NCBI GenBank assembly: GCA_964441265.1
Contig: CAYYKJ010000003.1
Span: 62,001 to 126,000 of the forward strand
Source of the DNA: JAFGDH01 sp964441265
GTDB lineage: Archaea; Aenigmatarchaeota; Aenigmatarchaeia; QMZP01; QMZT01
Direction of reading: 5' to 3'
DNA: 64,000 nucleotides
This document shows positions 8,216-17,786 of the stretch, piece by piece. The notes under the pieces were generated by a model. It saw only the letters and a list, made by a program, of their open reading frames with translations. It was not told the DNA's origin and did no database searches. The stretch's first letter is position 1. Each line of letters begins with the position of its first letter. Made by a program: the position numbers and the translations under genes.

Positions 8216-8584
8216 TTATTTGTTCTTGACTCTTATATCCCTTTTTTCGGCGTTCTCGAGAATTTCGAGCCTTTTCTTCTTCCCGACGGTTCCGGAAATA
8301 ACCGCGATTTCTTCGTCTTTTTTTATTCCTTCCAGTCCGGAGGGGTTGTACACGAGGACCTCTTTCATGCCTTCCCTGTCGAGCCCCCTAACACCGGAAG
8401 GGCTTCCGTAACCGGGATTTGGCGGGCTGGATTTGCCCTTGAGCCGCATCCTCATCTTGGAGCGTATTCCCCTGGGCTTCCTCCACTTGTCCTTGAGTCC
8501 CTTCCTCTTGTATTCCTGCCTCTTGAACCGGGGCTTCTTCTTCTTTATCTCTTTCCTTATCTCAATCTTTTCCTTCATTTTCAT
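8216..8584 (-). CDS. rpl32e: Ribosomal protein eL32
   Basis: The protein is 122 aa and basic. Recognisable family segments are FKRQEYKRKGLKDKWRKPRG, the KMRMRLKGKSSPPNPGYGSP region and the C-terminal VYNPSGLEGIKKDEEIAVIS. It is a large-subunit protein shared by archaea and eukaryotes. Its start lies 23 bp inside the end of uL6, so translation is probably coupled. In many archaea these two genes are neighbours in the larger ribosomal protein cluster. Here only this pair is present, next to the polymerase operon. Confidence 0.95.
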   Translation of the reverse strand: MKMKEKIEIRKEIKKKKPRFKRQEYKRKGLKDKWRKPRGIRSKMRMRLKGKSSPPNPGYGSPSGVRGLDREGMKEVLVYNPSGLEGIKKDEEIAVISGTVGKKKRLEILENAEKRDIRVKNK

Positions 8585-9110
8585 CCTCTGTGTATGGCTT
8601 TCTGACTATGTAGCATCCGTCCTGGAACACCCTCTTGTCGTATCCCTTTATTTTGGTGCTGTGTTCTATCCTGGCGCACAGCTGGCCCACCCTTTCCTTG
8701 TCAGTCCCTGACACACGGATGGTGCTCTTGTCTATGTCAACCTTCAGGTCTTCCGGTATGGAAACGTACCTGGGATTCTTCTGCCCCAGGAAGTTTTCTA
8801 TCACCAGCTTCCCCTGATCGGACTTCATCTTGACCGGGAAATGGGAATAGACCATCTTCACTTCCCCATTCCATCCCTTGGTCACGCCGAGAATCATGTT
8901 GTTTATGACCGCCTTCCAGGTTCCCATGACAGCCCTGACTTTTTTCCTCTCGTTTTTCGAGGAAAGGGTTATCTTGCCGTTTTCTATTTTCACCTCTACG
9001 AACGGGTTGGAGAACCTCCTGGAGAGTTCTCCCTTGCTGCCGCTGATTTTAAGATTTCCGTTTTCTTCTTTCACATCGGCCCCTTCAGGGATCTCGATTT
9101 CATGCATCAT
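8562..9110 (-). CDS. rpl6: Ribosomal protein uL6
   Basis: The 182-aa protein has the two-domain uL6 pattern: MGTWKAVINNMILGVTKGW in the first half, and FLGQKNPRYVSIPEDLKV followed by GTDKERVGQLCARIE in the second. It sits at the base of the L7/L12 stalk and the sarcin-ricin loop. Two ATGs are adjacent (9110 and 9107), with GGAAGGT about six bases upstream of the first. It has its own TATA box 75 bases downstream of rpoA2, so it need not depend on the polymerase operon. Confidence 0.96.
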   Translation of the reverse strand: MMHEIEIPEGADVKEENGNLKISGSKGELSRRFSNPFVEVKIENGKITLSSKNERKKVRAVMGTWKAVINNMILGVTKGWNGEVKMVYSHFPVKMKSDQGKLVIENFLGQKNPRYVSIPEDLKVDIDKSTIRVSGTDKERVGQLCARIEHSTKIKGYDKRVFQDGCYIVRKPYTEDENEGKD

Positions 9111-9154
9111 GATTTACCTTCCGGAATCAAACGCGTAATAGTGAAATTGTTATT

Positions 9155-9170
9155 AAAGGTATTTAAAAGT
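9155..9170 (-). promoter_or_regulatory. TATA promoter for uL6-eL32
   Basis: Read leftward, ACTTTTAAATACC is an archaeal BRE/TATA element about 50 bases before the uL6 start. It lies in the short gap after rpoA2. Confidence 0.55.
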
Positions 9171-9185
9171 TTCAGAACGCAGGTT

Positions 9186-12017
9186 TTACTTCTTTCCTCT
9201 CTTTTTCTTTCCCGATTTTTTCCCGGATTTCTTCTTCTTTGTGGTACCTTTCTTGCCAGCGGATTTTGTTTTCCCGGTCTTCTCCCCGGTTTTACTGCCG
9301 GCCTTCTTTCCGGAAGACTTCTTTTTCTCGGATTTTGTCCTGGCTGATTTCTCTCTCTTGGACTTCTTTGTTTTCTTCCTGCCGGAGGACTTGGGTTCCC
9401 CGGCCTTCTTTTTCGTTTTCTTTTCAGTTTTTTTCTTCTTGCTTCTCTTTCCGGAGCCCGGCCCCTTCATACCCTTCATTCCGCTTATCTTCCCGCTTTC
9501 CTCCGGTTTCTCCCTTTCTTCTCTGGGAATCTGCTCCCCGGGGAACCTTCCGATCAGCCTGAAAGCCCCTGTCCCCAGGGGTATGACCTGATTCATTATT
9601 ATGTTCTCCACCTGCCCTCGAAGGGAATCCCTTTCACCGTTTATTGAGGCGTTGATTATGTGCTTTTTTGTCTCCTCAAAAGACATCCTGGCGATCACAG
9701 AGGGCTTGCTCCCTGCGATTCCGTACCTCCCAATCCCCATTATATTACCCGAATACGTCATCAGGTCGGCCAGAAGGGAGACGTATCTCGGGTCGACCCC
9801 CAGCCCCTGCTCCTCTATGGTGTGGACGGCCTCCTGTATTATCGCATTCCTGGCCGCCTCTATGCCGAGAACACTACATATCTCAAATATGTTGTTGCAG
9901 GTGGTCTTTGTCGGATCCACCCCTTCCACAGCCAGTATCTTCTTGAGGTTGGAACCGAGGGTGCTTATTATCCATCCCTCATCCTCTTTGCTCACAATAA
10001 CGTGGGAAATGCCCTTTACTCCCTCTATATGGGACTCCATGACCTTGTATTTCAGCTTGTGGAGGTTGATGTTCTCGGTCTTCTTGGAGGTCACGGATAT
10101 CTCGGAACCCTGGACATCGACATCCACGTTCTTTATCTTTATGTGCTTCTTCAGGTCTTCCACGTCCAGATTGAAATCCCTGAGCTTTTTCTTGTTGAGC
10201 TTGAGCCTTATGACCAGGTTTATGAGATCTATAACGTCACCCACCACGAAGTCCCTGAGCTTGACCTCCTTTATTTTCTTTGCTACCTTGAGCGCCTTTT
10301 CCTCGCTCTGGTAGTCCTTCATAAGGTGTATGGTCATGCTGGGCGTTTCCGGCTTTTTCTTCGCGTCGTATATCTCGATTAGACGTGGCAGACCCAGGGT
10401 TACCTGTATGCCTGCGACCCCTGCGAAATGGTAAGTCCGCATCGTATTGTGGGTTACGATCCCGTCGAAAGTAGTGAACGTTTCCGTCCCCTCCACGGTG
10501 AAATCATATACATAATCATTGGACGGCCTTACGCGGGAAATCTCGGTTATCTTATCCCAGACCACGTCCGAATTGAGCATTGTCTTCATGACCTTCAGTT
10601 CATTTTCTATGTCGATGCCCTTTGATTCGGAGAGTCTTTCAAAAATACCCACGTATTTGGCAAGGGTCGATCTTCCTATTCTCTGTCTCCCGGTGAAATT
10701 GTTGACATATCTCGTGGGGTAGCCCAGCTTTTTCGCCGTCCTTAGGAACAAATCCCCGAATCCTCCCACCATGTCGGTGAAGTCCTGGAATTTACCATTC
10801 TTCCCAAAAAACCCGCATAGCCTCTCGAGTCTCTCCTTCTTTTCGTCAACGGAAAATCCTATATTCTCCCTGAACAGACCGGCATATTTATAGGGTATCG
10901 CCAAATTGAACTGTTTGTCAATGCTCTTGTTTGCAAATATCCCGAACCTTGTCAGCAAGAGCTTGATACCGTCAATGAGCTCCTCCGAATTGGACGATGC
11001 CCTTATCATCCCCCTGTCCACTGAGACATTGCCGTCCCCGTCGAAATACCCCTTCAGCAGCCCGGACACGAACTCCTTCTTTGCGCCATATGAGAAATAT
11101 GGAACCCTTTTCGAGCCCGAGCCGGTACCGCAAACCGCCTTCATCAGTCTGCTCAGGATAATGGAGTTTATCCTTATGTCATGTCCCTTTGAGAAACCGC
11201 GGAAATTGTCATATTCATTGAAGGTGAATCCGTGCGATCTGGCGAACTTCCTGATTTTTGAAAGGAATTCACTGTCTACGTTGGAGAAGGAAACGTAATA
11301 TTTCGTGGATTGACCTTCGGAAAGGTATGCCCCGAAAATCCATCCCAGGGACTTGTCAAGGTCGATTTTTTCGGGGAGGGGCTTCCTAATGAAAGAATCG
11401 GTTTCCCCTATGGCATCCTTCAAATCAAGGGACTGGAGACAATTTTCAGACAGAAATTTCATAGAGGGAATCCTGCTACCGATTTTCAGTTGTTTTCCAG
11501 ATATCGGGACTATTTTGTTGTTTTCCCTGACAACGAAAGAATGGGAATCGGTGGCCGTTATTTCTCTTCCTGAAAGGGTTCTGATTTTTATCAGTTCTTC
11601 GGGTGCCTTGTGCCTGCTGCATGAAGAAACCCTTTTCCACTCAATCTTCTCCTTGCCAGTTATGCTGGGGACAAAAACTTCCCCATCAGAAAAATCGAAT
11701 ATCTCCCAGCCGTTCTCTTCTTTCTTCCCGAAGACATCCATAACACTGTCCACGAATTCCCCGATTTTAGGTGTTATTATGCATCCATTATTCTTCAGTA
11801 TTACCCTTTCGTTGTGATCTAGGGACATCTGGGTGGCCGGCTCGGATAGCGACTGGGCCGCAACGACGCCCATGGCCTCCTCCGGATAATAGAGCGCCTT
11901 GTTGTAAAGCACCCTGACCCTTCCGATCAGTTCTGCGGAGTCCATGCCATTCTCTTTGGCGTATTCCTCCACTTCCTTCCTTATCTTCAAAGGCAGTTCT
12001 CTCATTTTATCATCCAT
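9186..12017 (-). CDS. rpoA2: RNA polymerase subunit A'' with intein and lysine-rich tail
   Basis: The reading frame is 943 aa. The host protein is RpoA'', the C-terminal part of the largest subunit with the bridge/trigger-loop region. AAQSLSEPATQM lies just before the intein and TMRTYHFAGVAG follows it. Residues 65-524 are an intein (see separate entry), leaving a 483-aa spliced product. The last 100 residues are almost entirely Lys, Ser, Gly and Thr. They form a histone H1-like basic extension that ordinary archaeal A'' subunits (about 380-400 aa) lack. The start overlaps the rpoA1 stop as TAATG, indicating coupled translation. It is the fifth gene of the polymerase operon. Confidence 0.96.
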   Translation of the reverse strand: MDDKMRELPLKIRKEVEEYAKENGMDSAELIGRVRVLYNKALYYPEEAMGVVAAQSLSEPATQMSLDHNERVILKNNGCIITPKIGEFVDSVMDVFGKKEENGWEIFDFSDGEVFVPSITGKEKIEWKRVSSCSRHKAPEELIKIRTLSGREITATDSHSFVVRENNKIVPISGKQLKIGSRIPSMKFLSENCLQSLDLKDAIGETDSFIRKPLPEKIDLDKSLGWIFGAYLSEGQSTKYYVSFSNVDSEFLSKIRKFARSHGFTFNEYDNFRGFSKGHDIRINSIILSRLMKAVCGTGSGSKRVPYFSYGAKKEFVSGLLKGYFDGDGNVSVDRGMIRASSNSEELIDGIKLLLTRFGIFANKSIDKQFNLAIPYKYAGLFRENIGFSVDEKKERLERLCGFFGKNGKFQDFTDMVGGFGDLFLRTAKKLGYPTRYVNNFTGRQRIGRSTLAKYVGIFERLSESKGIDIENELKVMKTMLNSDVVWDKITEISRVRPSNDYVYDFTVEGTETFTTFDGIVTHNTMRTYHFAGVAGIQVTLGLPRLIEIYDAKKKPETPSMTIHLMKDYQSEEKALKVAKKIKEVKLRDFVVGDVIDLINLVIRLKLNKKKLRDFNLDVEDLKKHIKIKNVDVDVQGSEISVTSKKTENINLHKLKYKVMESHIEGVKGISHVIVSKEDEGWIISTLGSNLKKILAVEGVDPTKTTCNNIFEICSVLGIEAARNAIIQEAVHTIEEQGLGVDPRYVSLLADLMTYSGNIMGIGRYGIAGSKPSVIARMSFEETKKHIINASINGERDSLRGQVENIIMNQVIPLGTGAFRLIGRFPGEQIPREEREKPEESGKISGMKGMKGPGSGKRSKKKKTEKKTKKKAGEPKSSGRKKTKKSKREKSARTKSEKKKSSGKKAGSKTGEKTGKTKSAGKKGTTKKKKSGKKSGKKKRGKK
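9189..9488 (-). other. Lysine-rich C-terminal extension of RpoA''
   Basis: The final 100 codons encode a low-complexity tail with repeated GKK, KSGKK and KKKK blocks and very few hydrophobic residues. The composition is like H1 or HU-type basic tails and is expected to be disordered and to bind nucleic acid. The frame is uninterrupted and is followed by a stop and a new promoter, so it is part of the subunit rather than a separate gene. Confidence 0.9.
10446..11825 (-). mobile_element. Intein in RpoA'' (460 aa, LAGLIDADG type)
   Basis: The element spans residues 65-524 of the rpoA2 frame. It begins with Ser (SLDHNERV), has block A-like KIGEFVDS and block B TDSHSF. It carries two dodecapeptide LAGLIDADG motifs (LGWIFGAYLSEG and LLKGYFDGDG), then block F VYDFTVEGTETF and the terminal GIVTHN. 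The +1 residue is Thr. The C-terminal His-Asn pair and intact homing motifs suggest an active, self-splicing and possibly mobile intein. Joining residues 64 and 525 restores the strongly conserved SEPATQM-TMRTYHFAG of A'' subunits. Inteins at polymerase A'' sites are known in other archaea. Confidence 0.93.
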
Positions 12018-14503
12018 TAAATATTCATCTTCCAGTTGAGTTGTCCCCAGTCGGTCTTCGATGGGTCCATCCCGTCCTCGCCAGCAAAGAACTGTATGAC
12101 ATTGTTATTGGAATCCCTGACCGCCATGTCCTCGCAGACCTTGAGGTCCTGAAGAGAATTCATGAGCCTTCTCTGCATGTAACCGGACTTTCTGGTACGG
12201 AGCGACTTGTCCATGAGCCCCTCCCTGCCGTTCATCACGTTCCAGAAGAACTCGAAAGGGGTGAGCCCCTGTTTGAATCCCCTCGAAACGAAGCCGTGCG
12301 CCTCTGCCGAAAGGTCTCCCTTGGCGAAATGGGGAAGTATCCTATCCATGTAGCCTCTCTCTATCCTCTGACCAAGTATGGTTTCCGATCCGACGCAGGC
12401 GGACATCTGGGTAGTGTTTATGTTAGAACCCTTGGCTCCGGAAGAGGACATCACGAGTATGTCGCTGGGGCTTATCTTCTCAACCATTATCTCGCTGACC
12501 CTGTTCAGCCCCTCCGCAAGCGCGGAGAGTATCTGGGTCTCCAGTGACTCCTTGGGGGTCATCCCGGGAAGCACTTTTATCTTCTTATTCTTGTATTCCC
12601 CGATGAGCCTGTCCGCATCCACCTTCGACTTGTCTATTTCCTTTTTTATGTCCGAGAGAGTCCTCTTGGGAAGGTCAAGGTCTGTCAATCCTATGGAAAA
12701 TCCCCTTTCCATGAGATAGGAAACCGAAATTCTTCCGAGATGGTCTATGAAATTCTTGAGTTCCTCGTTGTTGACGTTCCTCCTCACCTTGTTTATCATC
12801 TTCCCCTTGAAGGCTCCCACTGCAGAACTGTCCAGAACTCCGCTGACAAGCTCCCCGTTCTTGATTGACACCCATGCATCATAGGGACATTTTTCCCTCG
12901 TACACTTTTCGCATTCCCTGCATATCCCCGCCTTGTATTCCATGTTGAGCCCCTTCGGCAACAGGAGGCTTATGACTTCTTTCCCGGTGAACTTCTCCTT
13001 GTCGGGAATCTCGGCTTCAATTCTCGCCCGGGCGAAGAGTTCAGATGCCTCCTCTTTCGTGAAAACATTTCCCTTCTGGCTAAGCAGGAATATTCCTGAT
13101 ATCTGGTCCAGGTCCAGCCCCACCAGGGGCCCCCCGAATCTGGGTGATATTATATTGTTCTTGACGTCCATGAGCTCCAGTGCCTCCACCTGGGCCTCTT
13201 CGGACTGCAGGGCATGTATGTTCATCTCGTCCCCGTCGAAATCCGCGTTGTAAGGGGCACAGACGCTCGGGTTCAGCCTGAATGTCCTGTGGGGAGTCAC
13301 CTTTACACGATGGGCCATTATGGACATCCTATGAAGGGAGGGTTGCCTGTTGAACAGAACCACGTCCATGTCCTTCAGCTGCCGGTCTATTATCCATCCT
13401 TTCTCGAGAGAGGAAAGTATTTCCTTCTTGTTTTCCTCGGTCACCTTTATCTTCCTGCCATCGAGCCTGGTGACGTAGTTGACCTTGCCGTCTTTCAGCA
13501 TGCTCTTGACGTCCTTCATGTTTAGCGAGGTTATGGTCTGGGGTATGGTCAGCTCGCTGGCCACTATGTCCGGTATGCCCACCTCGTTTATGGAGAGCGT
13601 AGGGTCGGGGCTGATAACGGTCCTTGACGAATAATTCACCCTCTTTCCGAGAAGGTTGCCCCTGATCCTTCCCTCCTTGGCCTTGAGCCTCTGTATCATT
13701 CCCTTCAGCGGCCTCCCTGACCTGTGTCTTGCCTGGGGAACACCCGTCAGCTGGTTGTCGAAATAGGTGGCCACGTGATACTGGGAAAGCTCCCATAGGT
13801 CATTGAGTATGAATTCGGGCGCTCCTATGTCTATGTTCTCCTTCAGGGACTGGTTTATCCTCACTATGTCCACCAGCTTGTGTGTCAGGTCGTCCTCTGA
13901 CCTCTCCCCCGTCTCCAGCGTGATGCTGGGCCTCATGGTCACGGGGGGTATCGGGAACAGCGTGAGTATGAGCCACTCCGGCCTGCCTCCCCGGAAACCC
14001 AGCTTCTCCAGGTCATCTTTGGATATCCTTTCCATCCATTCCCGGATAAATATGGGATTGAGCTCCTCTTTTCCGGCGTAATAGGTGAATGGCTTGGAAA
14101 ACTTTATCTTCTTCTGTTGCTTGCCGCAGTGGGGACACCTCTTGGTAGCGCTCTTGGAGGCCTGCTTGAGGGAGACCGGATTCTTGGATAGTATCTTACC
14201 GCACTTCATACAGGTCGCCTTCATGAGCTGGTAAATCTGCTTCGTGTAAAGTACGTGGACCACCGGCCTGGCCAGTTCCAGATAACCGAAATGCCCGGGG
14301 CAGTCCCCTATGCTTGCCCCGCATGTCCTGCACCTTATACCGGGATCAACGACTCCCATCCTCGGGTCCATCACTCCGCCGTCTACGGGGTAACCGTCCG
14401 CATCGTAAAGGTCGGAAGTGACGATCCTGACGGTAGCCAGCGATTTGATTATTTCCGGGGACAATATTCCGAAACCCATGGCTTCTATTTTTGCAGTGTT
14501 CAT
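12017..14503 (-). CDS. rpoA1: RNA polymerase subunit A'
   Basis: This 828-aa N-terminal part of the largest subunit holds the catalytic loop NADFDGDEMN (about residues 419-428), whose three Asp bind the active-site magnesium. The N-terminus carries the clamp zinc sites (CRTCGASIGDCPGH and CMKCGKI ... CPHCGK). An unusual insertion near residues 515-535 has a second Cys cluster (CRECEKCTREKCP). It overlaps rpoB1 by 4 bp and rpoA2 by one base. The family, order and operon position are unambiguous. Confidence 0.98.
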   Translation of the reverse strand: MNTAKIEAMGFGILSPEIIKSLATVRIVTSDLYDADGYPVDGGVMDPRMGVVDPGIRCRTCGASIGDCPGHFGYLELARPVVHVLYTKQIYQLMKATCMKCGKILSKNPVSLKQASKSATKRCPHCGKQQKKIKFSKPFTYYAGKEELNPIFIREWMERISKDDLEKLGFRGGRPEWLILTLFPIPPVTMRPSITLETGERSEDDLTHKLVDIVRINQSLKENIDIGAPEFILNDLWELSQYHVATYFDNQLTGVPQARHRSGRPLKGMIQRLKAKEGRIRGNLLGKRVNYSSRTVISPDPTLSINEVGIPDIVASELTIPQTITSLNMKDVKSMLKDGKVNYVTRLDGRKIKVTEENKKEILSSLEKGWIIDRQLKDMDVVLFNRQPSLHRMSIMAHRVKVTPHRTFRLNPSVCAPYNADFDGDEMNIHALQSEEAQVEALELMDVKNNIISPRFGGPLVGLDLDQISGIFLLSQKGNVFTKEEASELFARARIEAEIPDKEKFTGKEVISLLLPKGLNMEYKAGICRECEKCTREKCPYDAWVSIKNGELVSGVLDSSAVGAFKGKMINKVRRNVNNEELKNFIDHLGRISVSYLMERGFSIGLTDLDLPKRTLSDIKKEIDKSKVDADRLIGEYKNKKIKVLPGMTPKESLETQILSALAEGLNRVSEIMVEKISPSDILVMSSSGAKGSNINTTQMSACVGSETILGQRIERGYMDRILPHFAKGDLSAEAHGFVSRGFKQGLTPFEFFWNVMNGREGLMDKSLRTRKSGYMQRRLMNSLQDLKVCEDMAVRDSNNNVIQFFAGEDGMDPSKTDWGQLNWKMNI

Positions 14504-16311
14504 ATCTCATCAACCGTAAGTCTGGGGTATACCCCCATGGACTTGAACTCGTCAAGTGTGAGCTTGAAAGCATAAGATGTGTTGACCCAGAGGACCTTTG
14601 AGTTTTTGCAAAGCAGGCAACGGGCCGAATTCTTTGCCCTGTCGTAAATGGCTATCAGGCCGCATTTCTGGCATATGGGAATGACAGTCTCGTCCGAGCT
14701 GAACCTCTCCTTCAGCGTCATCGCGGCTCCGTGCCCCACCAGGCACTGCTGCTCCATCTCTCCCAGACGAAGGCCTCCCCTCTTGGAGCGCCCTTCCGTG
14801 GGCTGCCTCGTAAGTAGGGTCACGGGTCCCTTCGACCGGGCGTGTATCTTGTCAGCGACCATGTGGTCGAGCTTCATGTAATAGGTTATACCGGTAAATA
14901 TCATGACTTCATATTTCTTTCCACTCCTCCCGTCGTAGAGGGTCTCCTTCCCGTCATCTCTGAAGCCGAGCTTGAGCATCTCTTTCCTTATGTCATCTTC
15001 CTTCGCGCCTGAGAACGTGGATCCGTCGACTATCTCCCCGGAGTAAGCGGAATACTTCCCGGTGAGCACCTCCATCAGCTGGCTCACGGTCATCCTGGAG
15101 GGTATGCCGTGGGGATTGAAGACCACGTCAGGGACCACGCCGTCCTTGGTGAAGGGCATGTCCTCGTGGGGCACCAGAAGAGAGGTGACCCCCTTCTGCC
15201 CGTGCCTGGTGGCGAACTTGTCACCGAGTTCCGGAATCCTCTGGTCCCTTATCCTCACCTTGAGCATGTGCTCTCCGTTTGTGGTTTCGCTTATGAGGAC
15301 CTTGTCAACTACTCCCCTTTCCCCGTGCCTCACCGTGACGGAGGACTCCCGCTTGTTCTCTATGTCCATGGTGAAATCCCCCCCGGTCAGGAACCTGAGA
15401 GGAGAAACCTTACCCACGATTATGGAATCAGATTCAACCGGGGTCTCGACGTTTATTATCCCGTCCTCGGCCAGGTCTTCGTAGGCATCGTCCCCCCTGT
15501 ATCCCTTTATGCCTGGCTCGGGAACACAGATGCTGTCCTCCTGGCCGCCCCAGTACCTTTTCTTTGAAGTCTGATATGTCCTGAAGTAAAAAGACCGGAA
15601 CATTCCCCTCTCCACTGAACTCCTGTTCAGAACCACGGCGTCGTTCATATTGAAGCCGTCCCAGCACATTATAGCTATCACAACGTTCTGGCCGTAGGGA
15701 TGATATTTGAGTATGTCGTCCGTTTTGGTCCTGACCAGCGGACGCTGAGGATAGGAAAGCACGTTGAACTTCGTGTCGCTCCTTATGAGGAAGTTGTCCA
15801 CCGGGGCGCCTATCGCCTGCCCCACCATCTTGGCGCCGTAGTTTACCCTGTCGCCCCTGTTATACTCCGAATACGGAGTCAGGCTTGCGGATATTCCCAG
15901 GACAAGTATGGGATTGAGCTCCAGGTGGGTGTGGTCCTTGGTGACCTCAGAGGGGTCAATCGCTATGTATGCGTTCTCCTCCTCCTCCGCGTCCAGGTAT
16001 TCTATTATCCCGTGCTTTATCAGGTATGTCCAGGTGATCTTGCCTGACATGAGCTTTTTTACCAAGGAATCGGTAAGTTTGGGCTTCCCGTTGCTGACTA
16101 TTATTAGCGGCCTCCTTGCCCTACCGGAGTCGCAGTTTACCCGTATTTCGGAGAACCTTTCGTTGTACGCAACGTTTATCTGGTCCGGCAGTATGCTGTG
16201 CCTTCTCCTTTTCTTTATGTTGCCTATGAAGGCCGAGGCGTCCCTTACAGAACCCATGTAATTGCCGTTGAAATACACGTCTACCGGTTCCCTCGAAGAT
16301 TTTTTCGTCAT
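14500..16311 (-). CDS. rpoB1: RNA polymerase subunit B' (C-terminal part of B)
   Basis: The 603-aa protein corresponds to the C-terminal half of the second largest subunit. GDKFATRHGQKG (about 363-374) and RGGLRLGEMEQQCLVGHG are catalytic-centre and clamp-contact motifs. The zinc finger CQKCGLIAIYDRAKNSARCLLC lies near the end. The split between B'' and B' is as in methanogens and Archaeoglobus, whereas many archaea keep B intact. It overlaps rpoB2 and rpoA1 by 4 bp each (ATGA junctions), so translation is coupled. Confidence 0.97.
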   Translation of the reverse strand: MTKKSSREPVDVYFNGNYMGSVRDASAFIGNIKKRRRHSILPDQINVAYNERFSEIRVNCDSGRARRPLIIVSNGKPKLTDSLVKKLMSGKITWTYLIKHGIIEYLDAEEEENAYIAIDPSEVTKDHTHLELNPILVLGISASLTPYSEYNRGDRVNYGAKMVGQAIGAPVDNFLIRSDTKFNVLSYPQRPLVRTKTDDILKYHPYGQNVVIAIMCWDGFNMNDAVVLNRSSVERGMFRSFYFRTYQTSKKRYWGGQEDSICVPEPGIKGYRGDDAYEDLAEDGIINVETPVESDSIIVGKVSPLRFLTGGDFTMDIENKRESSVTVRHGERGVVDKVLISETTNGEHMLKVRIRDQRIPELGDKFATRHGQKGVTSLLVPHEDMPFTKDGVVPDVVFNPHGIPSRMTVSQLMEVLTGKYSAYSGEIVDGSTFSGAKEDDIRKEMLKLGFRDDGKETLYDGRSGKKYEVMIFTGITYYMKLDHMVADKIHARSKGPVTLLTRQPTEGRSKRGGLRLGEMEQQCLVGHGAAMTLKERFSSDETVIPICQKCGLIAIYDRAKNSARCLLCKNSKVLWVNTSYAFKLTLDEFKSMGVYPRLTVDEI

Positions 16312-17777
16312 TTCACGCCCATCTCCTTTATGCTGCCCAGCAGGTCTTCTTCGTCCTTGGCGGAAAGGCCGGAGGTGATTTCCGTCAGAAGCGCCAGGTG
16401 CTTTCTGAGGCCTATCGAGGATCCCTCAGGGGTCTCGGCGGGGCAAAGCCTCCCCCACTCCGTGGGATGTACCTGCCTTGCCTTGAAATGCTCCTGAGTG
16501 GAAGTCAGCGGCGAGAGCACGGATCTCAGGTGAGAGACCGATTTTATGAATGAGCTCCTGTCCAGCCTCTGGGACACCCCCGTTCTCCCTCCTATCCAGG
16601 CCCCCGTAGCCAGTGAGGAGAGTATCTGTTTGGTTACCGTATTGGCCTCTATAATGGACTGGACTGAAGGGAATTTTCCCCTCTTGACCAACTTCTGGTA
16701 ATTATAAGTCATCTTGGCTATCAGGCCCCATCTCCCCAGGAGTATGGATCTGAATAACTGCTCGAAAAGTTCCCCGGACATGAGAAGTCTCTTGTTGGAA
16801 TAGTGATCTATGTCGTCGTCGGGGGAGATGCCCAGCTTAACCGCTATGCATTTCCTTATCACCCTTGCCAGGTATTTGTCCTTCTTGGGCCTGTCACCTA
16901 TCTCCTGGCCCAGATGAGGGAAAAGGTACCTGTCCAATATCTGGTTTACCCTCTCTTCCACGTAATCCTTGCTGACCTTGAGCTTCCTGCCCATGAAAGC
17001 CTTGGCTTCCTCTGTGGTTATGACGTCCGTCTCGTAGAGGTTGGTGTAGAATTCGTTGAGTATCTTGCTGTCGTTGGAAATCATGGAGCAAAGCTCCTTG
17101 TCGTTCTCCTGTCCGAGCGCCTTCAGAAGAACCACTATGGGAAGGCGCTTTATGTTGGCGAAAGATATGGTAAGCTCGCCGTCGGGCTTCATCTCGATGA
17201 GGTGCCTCTGCTTGAAACCCGATTTTTCGGAATTTATCCTTATCATCACCCCGTCATCCGGGGTCTTCTCGAATATGGGCTTGTTGGAGGTGATTTCTTC
17301 TATGAGCACGAGCACCCTCTCCGTGCCGTTTACTATGAAATATCCACCGGGATCCATGGGATCCTCGCCCACCTCCACCATATCCTTGTCATCGAGGTCT
17401 GAAAGGTTGCAGACCTTCGAGCGGACCATTATGGGAAGGTTTCCTATGTGGACCCTCTCTACCTTCTCCTGGACGCCGTTGAAAATGGGGATTATGTTAA
17501 CGTAAAGAGGGGCCATGTAAGTGAGGTCGCGTATCCTTGACTCGTTGGGGTAGATCGTCCTGGTGGAGCCGTCCGCCTCGTGTATTGTGGGGACACCCAC
17601 CTCGACCTTGCCGAACTTCAGCTTCAGATCCTCCGCCTCCTGGATGACCCTGACGGTTCCCACCTCGTCTATTATTTTCTGGAGGCCGAAATCTATGAAA
17701 TTGTTGAATGACTCGATCTGGTATTTGACCCATTCCTTTTCCTTCTCGAAGCCCTTGACTAGAGACACGAATGACAT
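16308..17777 (-). CDS. rpoB2: RNA polymerase subunit B'' (N-terminal part of B)
   Basis: The 489-aa protein matches the N-terminal half of the second largest subunit. It has the protrusion and lobe region, GYFIVNGTERVLVLIEE, GRTGVSQRLDRSSF, and the fork-loop region HPTEWGRLCPAETPEG near the C-terminus, where the split occurs. The first residues MSFVSLVKGFEKEKE fit an archaeal N-terminus. It starts 9 bases after rpoH and overlaps rpoB1 by 4 bp. Confidence 0.97.
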   Translation of the reverse strand: MSFVSLVKGFEKEKEWVKYQIESFNNFIDFGLQKIIDEVGTVRVIQEAEDLKLKFGKVEVGVPTIHEADGSTRTIYPNESRIRDLTYMAPLYVNIIPIFNGVQEKVERVHIGNLPIMVRSKVCNLSDLDDKDMVEVGEDPMDPGGYFIVNGTERVLVLIEEITSNKPIFEKTPDDGVMIRINSEKSGFKQRHLIEMKPDGELTISFANIKRLPIVVLLKALGQENDKELCSMISNDSKILNEFYTNLYETDVITTEEAKAFMGRKLKVSKDYVEERVNQILDRYLFPHLGQEIGDRPKKDKYLARVIRKCIAVKLGISPDDDIDHYSNKRLLMSGELFEQLFRSILLGRWGLIAKMTYNYQKLVKRGKFPSVQSIIEANTVTKQILSSLATGAWIGGRTGVSQRLDRSSFIKSVSHLRSVLSPLTSTQEHFKARQVHPTEWGRLCPAETPEGSSIGLRKHLALLTEITSGLSAKDEEDLLGSIKEMGVK

Positions 17778-17786
17778 TTCAAAACC

